A stretch of 64,000 bases of DNA. Source: Vibrio lentus (GTDB taxonomy: Bacteria > Pseudomonadota > Gammaproteobacteria > Enterobacterales > Vibrionaceae). This document shows, piece after piece, positions 18,098 through 25,371 of the stretch. The translations under genes were made by a program, and so were the position numbers. Positions within the stretch are counted from its first letter, which is position 1; each line of letters begins with the position of its first letter. The stretch covers positions 1-64,000 of the forward strand of contig NZ_MCZK01000113.1 of NCBI RefSeq assembly GCF_002875945.1, in the 5' to 3' direction. Under the pieces are notes generated by a model that had not been told where the DNA came from, did no database searches, and saw only the letters and a list, made by a program, of their open reading frames with translations.

Positions 18098-19351
18098 TTA
18101 GAAGCTACGGCTGTACTGCAGACCTAGTAGGATTGCATCAGCGCGTGTTGTTGCAGAAATCGACGTACCAAGAGGAGAGCTCTCGTTTACGTTTTTAACG
18201 TCTTCACCTAGTAAGTAAGTGAAGCCGAAATCAACGTTAGACGCAGTGTCGATATGGTATGTAAAACCAGCAGAGAACCATTGACGGTCAGAATCTGGAA
18301 CAGACACTGATTTCAGATCATCTTGAGCTGCGATGTCATACATGTAACCAGCACGTAGATCCCAATCGTTATTCAAGTAGTAAGTCGTACCAACTGAGAT
18401 ATGACCAGCGTTTTTCCACTCGTACGGAGCGTCAGGTAGTGCATTTGCTGAGCCGCCAAAATCGATCTTGTCAAATGCTTTCCAACCAACCCACTGTAGA
18501 GAGTAGTGTACGGCAAACTTAGTATCTTTAAGTTTGTGGAAACCAGAGAACTCCGCCATATCTGGTAGAGGAAGAGTGATCTCTTGTCCTTTATCATCTT
18601 CAGCTGTGATCTCAGGGCTGTAACGGTAAGATAAACCAAAGCGGTTGTTTTCGTCCAGTTCGTAAACTGTACCTACATTGAAGCCTACACCCCAACCGTC
18701 TGCACCATCGATATCAACAAGGCTTCGACCATCAAGAGGTGAATTACCACCAGGAGTAACTGAAGTGCTTGTTGTTCGTTTTAGCGTACCTTTACCATAA
18801 ATTAGATCAAGACCAGCACCAAAGCTCCATTGGTCATTCAAGCGGTATGAACCAGCAAGACCGAAGTTAAGGCTCATGATGTCAGTCTCACCACCAAACT
18901 CTGAAGCAGCAAAATCGTTACCAAAGTCTGTAGATGTTCCGAAATTAGAGTATGCGTTTACACCCCAAGCAAACTTCTCGTTTACAGGAACGATAAGGTG
19001 GATGTTAGGTGCAACTGATGTGCCGCCAGCGTCATCGTAGTTTGATGATGTTGGAGTACCTACAGGGTTCATTGCTGAAGTGTAAGTAGCGTCAGAAACC
19101 TTAATGTCAGTTGTGATAGTTTCAAAACCAAGAGAGAGCTCAGTTTTGTCAAACAGTGCCATTGCTGCAGGGTTACGAGCCATTACTGACGCGTTATCTG
19201 CGATTACTGCATCACCAGCGAAAGCACGACCAAGGCCGGTTGCTGATTGTGCGTTAAGTTGGAAACCTGCTGCCATCGCTTGCGAAGACGCCAGTGTGAT
19301 TGTTACTGCTAAAAGAGACTTTTTAAACAGACGCGTGTTGTTGGTAGTCAT
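18098..19351 (-). CDS. fadL: FadL-family outer-membrane fatty acid transporter (copy 2)
   Basis: Signal peptide ending ...SSQAMAAG, plug motif FQLNAQSATGLGRAFAGDAVIADNASVMARNPAAM, a long beta-barrel, and a C-terminal Phe (LQYSRSF). 417 residues. It shares the family architecture with the downstream copy, but the barrel sequence differs enough to suggest an old duplication with different ligand preference, not a recent copy. A palindrome and a FadR-like half site lie in its promoter region. The ATG is preceded by AAAGGAAT. Confidence 0.93.
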   Translation of the reverse strand: MTTNNTRLFKKSLLAVTITLASSQAMAAGFQLNAQSATGLGRAFAGDAVIADNASVMARNPAAMALFDKTELSLGFETITTDIKVSDATYTSAMNPVGTPTSSNYDDAGGTSVAPNIHLIVPVNEKFAWGVNAYSNFGTSTDFGNDFAASEFGGETDIMSLNFGLAGSYRLNDQWSFGAGLDLIYGKGTLKRTTSTSVTPGGNSPLDGRSLVDIDGADGWGVGFNVGTVYELDENNRFGLSYRYSPEITAEDDKGQEITLPLPDMAEFSGFHKLKDTKFAVHYSLQWVGWKAFDKIDFGGSANALPDAPYEWKNAGHISVGTTYYLNNDWDLRAGYMYDIAAQDDLKSVSVPDSDRQWFSAGFTYHIDTASNVDFGFTYLLGEDVKNVNESSPLGTSISATTRADAILLGLQYSRSF

Positions 19352-19393
19352 TCATTTATTCCTTTATATATCCGCCTCTACAGGGCGATTAAT

Positions 19394-19458
19394 TTGAGCA
19401 ATTGCTCAATGGTGGCTGATCCTATTCGGAAGTATACGATATACAAATCCGACCATTG
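19394..19458 (-). promoter_or_regulatory. Promoter region of fadL copy 2 with palindrome and FadR-like half site
   Basis: On the minus strand a -10 TATACT (complement of 19431-19436) would start transcription near 19424. TGGTCGGATTT (complement of 19445-19455) covers the upstream part and contains one good FadR half (TGGTC-G-GA); the other half is poor. A perfect 16-bp palindrome TTGAGCAATTGCTCAA lies at 19394-19409, in the predicted leader. The whole gap 19352-19648 contains no ORF. Confidence 0.4.
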
Positions 19459-19581
19459 GAAATTTTGAGGATAAAATTATGGAAATGACGCCTATCTGAC
19501 ACGAAAATGGTGGGAAATGCTTCTTTTTAGAGTTTTAACTCTAGAGGTATTGATGGTGTGAATGATTTTTCGGTTTATTTA

Positions 19582-19621
19582 TAAATAAAGCCCAGCAATA
19601 TCAAGAATATAGTTGCTGGGC
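19582..19621 (-). terminator. Terminator of the sigma/DUF3379 operon (minus strand)
   Basis: GCCCAGCAA (19590-19598) pairs with TTGCTGGGC (19613-19621) around a 14-base loop. On the minus strand it is followed by TTTATTTAT. It lies 27 bases beyond the DUF3379 stop. Confidence 0.85.
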
Positions 19622-19648
19622 CTTTTGTGACGGGGCTTTGAGAGCGAA

Positions 19649-20377
19649 TTAGCTCATCGGTTTGATCATTTTTGTTAGCTTTTCGGCGATTTTAGAAACG
19701 TCCTCGCCATTTTCACCCACAAGGATAAGGCTGCTGTTATCAATCGGTGTTACTGAACCAGACATACCTTCTTCGTCAAAGTCGACGGGCTTTTCTGTCG
19801 GAATTCCAGTCAAAAACAGTGTGACTTTGCCTTTTTGACCTTGGAAGACCATATGTACAGCGTTGGACTTACCAAAACCGCAATGGTTCAGGTAGTAAAC
19901 GTGATAAGGAAACGCTTCATCAAACTGAAAAGCAAATGGGTTCATCTTGGCATTGATTTGTTGTGATGTGACTTGTTCGTCGATTGCGCTAACGAAGCTC
20001 TTTTCATCAACAACATGTTTCATTGCTGTATCAACCAAGCTTGCTTGAGCTGGAGAGACTAACGCATTTCCCCAGTTAACTTGGCCAACGAGTAAACCGG
20101 CAACGAATGCAACTGAGGCTGCCATCGCCATCGCTCGTCGAGCAAAAGTAGGCCTTACTACTTTGCTTTCTTCGCTTGAGGTCTGATTGAACAGAATACG
20201 ATCTGCGAGATCGTCTGGCACATCCACGTTCATTGCTGAATGGATCTGCTTATCAAGCGATAGTACATCGTCTAAAAAGTTACTATTGGCTTCGCTATTT
20301 GCAGCTGCATCAACAATATCTTGTGTACGTTGCTTAGGTTCCGACAATACACGACGACGAAATTCCAAATCATCCAT
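19649..20377 (-). CDS. DUF3379 protein, probable membrane anti-sigma factor
   Basis: 242 residues. A cytoplasmic helical N-terminus (MDDLEFRRRVLSEPKQRTQDIV...) is followed by one transmembrane segment (about 86-106, AMAMAASVAFVAGLLVGQVNWG) and a periplasmic domain of about 130 residues. This single-pass layout and the 8-base overlap with the ECF sigma gene upstream are what one expects of an anti-sigma factor. The His-x3-Cys-x2-Cys zinc motif of ZAS anti-sigmas is absent, so it would be a different class. Its signal is unknown; I infer envelope or lipid sensing only from the fadL and fadIJ neighbours. Confidence 0.8.
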   Translation of the reverse strand: MDDLEFRRRVLSEPKQRTQDIVDAAANSEANSNFLDDVLSLDKQIHSAMNVDVPDDLADRILFNQTSSEESKVVRPTFARRAMAMAASVAFVAGLLVGQVNWGNALVSPAQASLVDTAMKHVVDEKSFVSAIDEQVTSQQINAKMNPFAFQFDEAFPYHVYYLNHCGFGKSNAVHMVFQGQKGKVTLFLTGIPTEKPVDFDEEGMSGSVTPIDNSSLILVGENGEDVSKIAEKLTKMIKPMS

Positions 20378-20945
20378 TATGTTGCCCCCTCTCTGCCTCT
20401 TCTGTATCCAGCATCTCTTTCAACTGATTTCGAGCTCTGAATAAACGTGTCATTACCGTGTTCTTGTTGAGAGCGAGAATGTCCGCGATCTCATCACCAC
20501 TAAACCCACCAATGACTTGTAAGAAGAGCGGTTCACGGTAATCAATTTCAAGTTTCATGATCTGAGCTTGCAACCACAGATGTTGATGGTGTGGGTCATC
20601 ACTGACACTAGCATCATTACCATGATCGTCGATATCAACCAGATCAAACTGTTTGCGTTCAAAACGTCGAGCGTTCTCGCGGCGCAAGATAGTAATCAGC
20701 CAAGACTTAGCGGCTTTTTCATCTTGTAGGCTATCGAGTGACTTCCATGCACGAAGGCAAGTCTCTTGTACTAAATCTTCGGCAATGCTTTTGTCTTTAC
20801 ATAACCAATAGGCGTAGCGAAAGAGGTCACGATGATAGGCACGCACGAGTGCTTCGTATTTTCTTTGTTTGTCCATATCAGAGTTGACCGGACGCTTGGC
20901 TGTTTTCTTTCCAAACATTTTTATTATTGACACACGAGCCTCCAT
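20370..20945 (-). CDS. ECF-type RNA polymerase sigma factor
   Basis: 191 residues with sigma region 2 (YEALVRAYHRDLFRYAYWLCKDKSIAEDLVQETCLRAWKSL) and region 4 (GFSGDEIADILALNKNTVMTRLFRARNQL), and no region 1 or 3, which defines an ECF sigma. The start is uncertain: the ATG at 20945 has no clear ribosome site, whereas the GGAGG just inside it fits a GTG at 20933 with 5-base spacing; ATG 20918 is third. It forms an operon with the DUF3379 gene. The neighbours and their order match V. cholerae VC1042-VC1047, as far as I recall. The regulon is unknown. Confidence 0.9.
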   Translation of the reverse strand: MEARVSIIKMFGKKTAKRPVNSDMDKQRKYEALVRAYHRDLFRYAYWLCKDKSIAEDLVQETCLRAWKSLDSLQDEKAAKSWLITILRRENARRFERKQFDLVDIDDHGNDASVSDDPHHQHLWLQAQIMKLEIDYREPLFLQVIGGFSGDEIADILALNKNTVMTRLFRARNQLKEMLDTEEAERGQHNG

Positions 20946-21086
20946 AATTGCTCTGCGTATAGCTGTCCTCTATACGTTGTGCTTCGTTTTTATATTTTTA
21001 GAGCTAACGATCGGCAGGAAATCGTAAAATCACATTAAAATTGATCTACTTCAAAATCTAAGGCCTCGAACAAGCTATAGTACACC

Positions 21087-21250
21087 TTGTCGTCTAGTTA
21101 GTCATTCGTGGCTAGCATGTTGAGCAAGACGACACTTCCTTTTGAAGGCTGACTTTACTTTCTCCTAATCAGGAAACTGATTATTTCAATTGGCGTTAAG
21201 TTAATTGCTTTATATACATTCCGACCACACAGCTTTGTGTGGTTTTTTTT
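21087..21250 (+). ncRNA. Candidate structured small RNA upstream of fadI
   Basis: An ORF-less stretch in the divergent gap between the sigma factor and fadI contains a set of hairpins ending in a strong terminator. A -10-like TATAGT (21076-21081) would start RNA near 21087. Stem 1: TTGTCGTCT-side 21088-21095 with 21127-21134 (8 bp). Stem 2: TAATCAG (21166-21172), GAAA tetraloop, CTGATTA (21177-21183). Terminator: CCACACA (21225-21231), GCTT, TGTGTGG (21236-21242), then eight or more T. The fadI promoter lies about 175 bases downstream, so this RNA is not simply the fadI leader. I do not recognise it as any known Vibrio sRNA. No convincing -35 is seen. Confidence 0.55.
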
Positions 21251-21424
21251 TGCCTTCAGGAAATACTCCGATATAAAACCATCGACTCTTTACCTACGCA
21301 TAACAGTCTCTACTAGCAATAGTTTAGTCTCTTAGGACAACCTTTCCCCCAAAAAGGTTCGCCTGAATGCCCAGTTATATTTTCAAACAGTGAGATACTC
21401 GTATCACGTTTATTTAAACGCTCG

Positions 21425-21472
21425 TTTGATTTAATTAACAACTTCTTTACAATGCTTCAGGTCAGACCTCTT
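21425..21472 (+). promoter_or_regulatory. fadIJ promoter with FadR operator
   Basis: -35 TTTGAT (21425-21430), 17-base spacer, -10 TACAAT (21448-21453). A FadR-type 17-mer TTCAGGTCAGACCTCTT (21456-21472) covers the expected transcription start. The core AGGTCAGACCT is a perfect palindrome around the central A, and matches the GGTCnGACC centre of the FadR consensus. This predicts repression by FadR, relieved by long-chain acyl-CoA. Confidence 0.8.
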
Positions 21473-21489
21473 AACTTTAAGGAGAAACC

Positions 21490-22797
21490 ATGGGTAAACA
21501 GGAAGTCAAAACCCGTTCTGGAGAACGTGTTGCCGTTGTCGCTGGATTACGAACCCCATTCGCTCGTCAGAGCACAGAATTTAGTCAGGTGCCTGCAGTC
21601 GACCTAGGTAAAATGGTTGTGAGCGAGATGCTTGCACGAACGGATATCGATCCTGCACTTATTGAGCAAGTCGTTTTCGGCCAAGTTGTACAGATGCCAG
21701 AAGCCCCCAATATTGCGCGTGAAATCGTATTAGGCACTGGTATGGACATTAATACCGATGCCTACAGTGTGACGCGTGCTTGTGCTACGAGCTTCCAAGC
21801 GGCAGTAAACGTCACTGAGAGCATTATGGCGGGCACGATTGATGTCGGTATTGCGGGTGGCGCTGATTCTTCTTCTGTATTGCCAATCGGTGTTTCGAAA
21901 AAGTTAGCGGCAAACTTATTAGCGCTCAGCAAAACCAAAACAATGGGTCAAAAGCTTAAGATTCTTAAAACGCTTTCCGTTAAAGATCTTATGCCAGTAC
22001 CGCCTGCTGTTGCTGAATACTCGACCGGTTTATCTATGGGTCAAACCGCTGAGCAGATGGCTAAAACTCATGGTATCACCCGTCAAGAACAAGACGCACT
22101 TGCTCACCGTTCTCACTCTTTGGCTTCTCAAGCATGGAAAGAGGGCAAGATCCAAGGTGAAGTGATGACAGCCTTCCCTGCGCCTTATAAAAAGTATTTA
22201 GCAGAAGACAACAATGTTCGTCATGACTCGACGGTTGAAGGCTACGCTAAATTACGCCCTGCATTCGACAGACAATACGGAAGCGTAACGGCAGCCAATG
22301 CCACCCCTCTTACCGATGGCGGTGCCGCGGTGATGTTGATGCGCGAAGGTAAAGCGAAAGAGCTAGGCTTAGAAGTGCTTGGTTACATTCGCGGCTACGC
22401 ATTTTCAGCGATTGGTGTTGAAACGGATATGTTGATGGGGCCGACTTACGCGACCTCTCAAGTTTTGAAGAACACCGGTCTAGAATTATCAGATCTAACA
22501 CTTATTGAGATGCATGAAGCGTTTGCAGCGCAAGTTCTGGCTAACGTCAAAATGTTTGCAAGTGACGAGTTTGCTCAGAAGAATCTTGGCCGTGACAAAG
22601 CGATCGGTGAGATTGATATGGAGAAATTCAACGTGCTGGGTAGCTCAATTGCTTACGGACACCCGTTTGCAGCGACTGGCGCACGAATGATGACTCAAAC
22701 ACTGCGTGAACTTAAACGCCGTGGTGGTGGCTTAGCATTGAACACAGCTTGTGCGGCTGGTGGCTTAGGTGCAGCAATGATCTTGGAGGTGGAATAA
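21490..22797 (+). CDS. fadI: 3-ketoacyl-CoA thiolase FadI
   Basis: Thiolytic step of beta-oxidation, the beta subunit of the FadIJ complex. Nucleophile Cys98 (VTRACATSF), His391 (YGHPFAATG) and the second catalytic Cys421 (NTACAAGG) are present. 435 residues, as in E. coli FadI. AAGGAG lies 7 bases before the ATG. FadIJ is the membrane-associated or anaerobic-type complex, distinct from FadAB. Its stop overlaps the fadJ start by one base. Confidence 0.96.
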   Translation: MGKQEVKTRSGERVAVVAGLRTPFARQSTEFSQVPAVDLGKMVVSEMLARTDIDPALIEQVVFGQVVQMPEAPNIAREIVLGTGMDINTDAYSVTRACATSFQAAVNVTESIMAGTIDVGIAGGADSSSVLPIGVSKKLAANLLALSKTKTMGQKLKILKTLSVKDLMPVPPAVAEYSTGLSMGQTAEQMAKTHGITRQEQDALAHRSHSLASQAWKEGKIQGEVMTAFPAPYKKYLAEDNNVRHDSTVEGYAKLRPAFDRQYGSVTAANATPLTDGGAAVMLMREGKAKELGLEVLGYIRGYAFSAIGVETDMLMGPTYATSQVLKNTGLELSDLTLIEMHEAFAAQVLANVKMFASDEFAQKNLGRDKAIGEIDMEKFNVLGSSIAYGHPFAATGARMMTQTLRELKRRGGGLALNTACAAGGLGAAMILEVE

Positions 22798-25043
22798 TGT
22801 CTACGACTCTTGATGTGAAAAAAGAAAAGAAAGCAGTCAAAAAAACGGATTCAACGCCAGTTGCTGCATCCAAAAGTGACAAGGCAGTTATAAACGATGA
22901 AGTCGTAAAACAGGCGACTGCGTTTTCTTTAACTATCGATGACCAAGATATTGCATGGCTTGCGATCGATGTGCCAAATGAAAAAATGAACACGCTACAA
23001 GCGGCGTTTGCTGAAGAAATGAAAGCAATCTTCGAGCAGCTGAAAGAAAAGCAAAGCCGAGTTAAGGGCTTAATCGTTCATTCATTGAAGCCGGATAACT
23101 TCATTGCTGGTGCTGATGTTCGAATGCTGGATGCTTGTAAGACGGCTGATGAAGCACAGTCTCTCGCTCGTCAAGGACAAGAGATGTTCCAAGCCTTGTC
23201 TGATCTGCCTTATCCTGTTGTCGCAGCGATTCATGGCCCATGTTTAGGTGGTGGCCTAGAGCTAGCACTATCGTGTGATTACCGCGTGTGTACAGACTCA
23301 GACAAGACTCGCCTTGGTTTGCCAGAAGTCCAACTTGGTCTGTTACCGGGATCTGGTGGTACGCAACGTCTTCCTCGTCTTATCGGTTTATTACCATCTC
23401 TTGACCTTATTCTTACGGGTAAGCAGCTACGCGCTAAGAAAGCGAAATCACTCGGCGTTGTCGATGCTTGTGTGCCAGAAACTATCTTACTTGAAGTGGC
23501 TAAGAGCTTTGTTGAAAAGAACTCAGGCGGTAAAAAAGGCAAACGTCTTGCGTCTAAAAGCCAAGCTTCGACCAAAGAAAAACTGATTTCACGCACGGGT
23601 CTGGGTCGCAAGGTGATTTTTGAACAAGCTTCAAAGAAGACCAATCAGAAAACACGCGGCAATTACCCAGCCGCTGATGCGATTCTTGATGTGATTCGTT
23701 ATGGCTTAGAGAACGGCTTTGATAAAGGTCTTCAGTACGAAGCGAAGCGTTTCTCTGAATTGGTGATGACAGCAGAATCTAAAGCTCTGCGTTCGATTTT
23801 CTTTGCCACTACTGAAATGAAAAAAGAGCACGGCGCAGACGCAGAACCCAAAGCGGTTAAGCGTGTTGGCGTGCTAGGCGGCGGTCTAATGGGCGCAGGT
23901 ATCAGCCATGTTAGTGTTGCTAAAGCGAAAGTACCGGTTCGTATTAAAGACGTATCTAACGAAGGCGTACTGAACGCACTTAACTACAACTATAAGTTGT
24001 TCGATAAGCAGCGTAAACGTCGCATTCTGAGCCGTTCAGGCCTTGAAAGTAAGGTGCTTCAGCTTTCTGGTGGTATCGACTTTACGAGCTTTAACCACAC
24101 TGATGTTGTGATTGAAGCGGTATTTGAAGATCTTGATCTTAAGCAGTCGATGGTTGCGGACATTGAAGCCAATGCCAAACCAGAGACTATTTTTGCGACC
24201 AATACTTCTTCATTGCCAATCCATAAGATTGCTGAGAAAGCGCAACGACCAGAAAACGTGGTCGGTCTTCACTACTTTAGCCCTGCAGAAAAAATGCCGC
24301 TGGTTGAAGTGATTCCTCATGAAACAACGTCAGAAGAAACGATTTCGACGGTTGTTGCATTAGCGAAGAAGCAAGGTAAAACACCGATTGTTGTTAAAGA
24401 TACGGCCGGCTTCTATGTGAACCGTATTCTTGCTCCGTACATGAATGAAGCGGCGCATCTGTTACTGGCAAATGAGCCGATTGAAAAGCTCGACAGCACG
24501 TTATTGGACTTCGGTTTCCCGGTTGGTCCAATTACTTTGCTAGACGAGGTGGGTGTTGATATCGGTGCGAAGATCATCCCTATTCTGGTTAACGAATTAG
24601 GCGAACGTTTCCAAGGCCCTGATGTGTTCGACATTCTGTTGAATGACAACCGTAAAGGCCGTAAGAGTGGCAAAGGTTTCTACACTTACAAAGGTAAGAA
24701 GAAGGAAGTCGATAAGTCAGTTTACAAGCTGCTTAAGCTGCAACCTGAACCTAAGCTAAGCGATAACGACATCGCAATGCGTTGTGTGTTACCTATGCTT
24801 AACGAAGCTGTTCGTTGTCTTGATGACGGTATTATTCGTAGCCCAAGAGATGGCGATATTGGTGCTATTTTCGGTATCGGTTTCCCGCCATTTCTAGGCG
24901 GTCCGTTCCGTTATATGGATCAAGTGGGTATTAAGTCATTGGTTGAGATGATGAACGACTTCGCTAAGAAGTACGGTGATCGTTTTGCGCCATGTGATGG
25001 TCTACTGACACGTGCTGGATTGGATGAGTCTTTCTATAAGTAA
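22797..25043 (+). CDS. fadJ: FadJ: enoyl-CoA hydratase / 3-hydroxyacyl-CoA dehydrogenase
   Basis: Two-function alpha subunit of beta-oxidation. The crotonase domain (about 45-230) has [18 protein letters not shown] and [20 protein letters not shown]; the dehydrogenase domain has the NAD site [14 protein letters not shown] near residue 355 and catalytic [15 protein letters not shown] near 490, followed by the C-terminal helical domain. The start at ATG 22797 ([17 protein letters not shown] overlap with fadI, strong GGAGGTGG before it) gives 748 residues. The first ~35 residues are a Lys/Ser/Ala-rich extension before the crotonase fold, longer than in E. coli. Confidence 0.95.
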   Translation: MSTTLDVKKEKKAVKKTDSTPVAASKSDKAVINDEVVKQATAFSLTIDDQDIAWLAIDVPNEKMNTLQAAFAEEMKAIFEQLKEKQSRVKGLIVHSLKPDNFIAGADVRMLDACKTADEAQSLARQGQEMFQALSDLPYPVVAAIHGPCLGGGLELALSCDYRVCTDSDKTRLGLPEVQLGLLPGSGGTQRLPRLIGLLPSLDLILTGKQLRAKKAKSLGVVDACVPETILLEVAKSFVEKNSGGKKGKRLASKSQASTKEKLISRTGLGRKVIFEQASKKTNQKTRGNYPAADAILDVIRYGLENGFDKGLQYEAKRFSELVMTAESKALRSIFFATTEMKKEHGADAEPKAVKRVGVLGGGLMGAGISHVSVAKAKVPVRIKDVSNEGVLNALNYNYKLFDKQRKRRILSRSGLESKVLQLSGGIDFTSFNHTDVVIEAVFEDLDLKQSMVADIEANAKPETIFATNTSSLPIHKIAEKAQRPENVVGLHYFSPAEKMPLVEVIPHETTSEETISTVVALAKKQGKTPIVVKDTAGFYVNRILAPYMNEAAHLLLANEPIEKLDSTLLDFGFPVGPITLLDEVGVDIGAKIIPILVNELGERFQGPDVFDILLNDNRKGRKSGKGFYTYKGKKKEVDKSVYKLLKLQPEPKLSDNDIAMRCVLPMLNEAVRCLDDGIIRSPRDGDIGAIFGIGFPPFLGGPFRYMDQVGIKSLVEMMNDFAKKYGDRFAPCDGLLTRAGLDESFYK

Positions 25044-25081
25044 TACTCTCTAGAAGTAACTTTCTAGCACATTGATTATCA

Positions 25082-25114
25082 AGCCCGTATCAAGCAATTG
25101 ATGCGGGCTTTTTA
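25082..25114 (+). terminator. Terminator of fadIJ
   Basis: Stem AGCCCGTATCA (25082-25092) / TGATGCGGGCT (25099-25109) with one G-T pair, followed by a T-rich tract. 39 bases after the fadJ stop. Confidence 0.92.
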
Positions 25115-25150
25115 TTATTTGAAGAGTTGTGAATCGCGAGTTAATTCAAG

Positions 25151-25192
25151 AGAGATTCCCGACTCAGTCGTTCCTCTTTCTCGGGAATGACG
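25151..25192. repeat. REP-like palindrome (ATTCCCGA ... TCGGGAAT)
   Basis: ATTCCCGA (25155-25162) and TCGGGAAT (25181-25188) form a perfect 8-bp stem in the 328-base gap between the converging fadJ and the M16 peptidase gene. The style (GTCATTCCCGA...TCGGGAATCTC on the other strand) is that of short extragenic palindromes found in many gamma-proteobacteria. There is no T-tract, so it is not a terminator. The rest of the gap, 25193-25320, shows no ORF or other signal. Confidence 0.5.
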
Positions 25193-25320
25193 AGCGAGAG
25201 ATAAAAAGTAAGTTATTGCGTTGATAAAAGAGGGCTCGAACGCATCTCAATCAAACTACCGTCATCTCCTAAAGCGACGAAGGAGCGTAATAGGAGATCT
25301 GCTTTTATGCTGCATCCAAT

Positions 25321-25350
25321 AAAAAAGGTTGATGCTTCCACATCAACCTT
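25321..25350 (-). terminator. Terminator of the M16 peptidase gene (minus strand)
   Basis: AAGGTTGATG (25325-25334) / CATCAACCTT (25341-25350), loop CTTCCA. On the minus strand it is followed by TTTTTTATT (complement of 25318-25326). It lies 22 bases past the stop of the gene at 25372. Confidence 0.92.
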
Positions 25351-25371
25351 CTGTTTTTTTATTTAGATCTA

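Noticed and set aside
21191..21209. TGGC...TTGC words upstream of fadI considered as a sigma-54 promoter.
   Set aside because: The GG-to-GC distance is 13 bases, not 10, and it lies inside the candidate RNA before its terminator.
22749..22796. Upstream extension of fadJ inside the end of fadI.
   Set aside because: The first 16 codons encode Trp/Cys/Gly-rich sequence unlike FadJ; the ATG at 22797 has a strong ribosome site and the usual one-base overlap.
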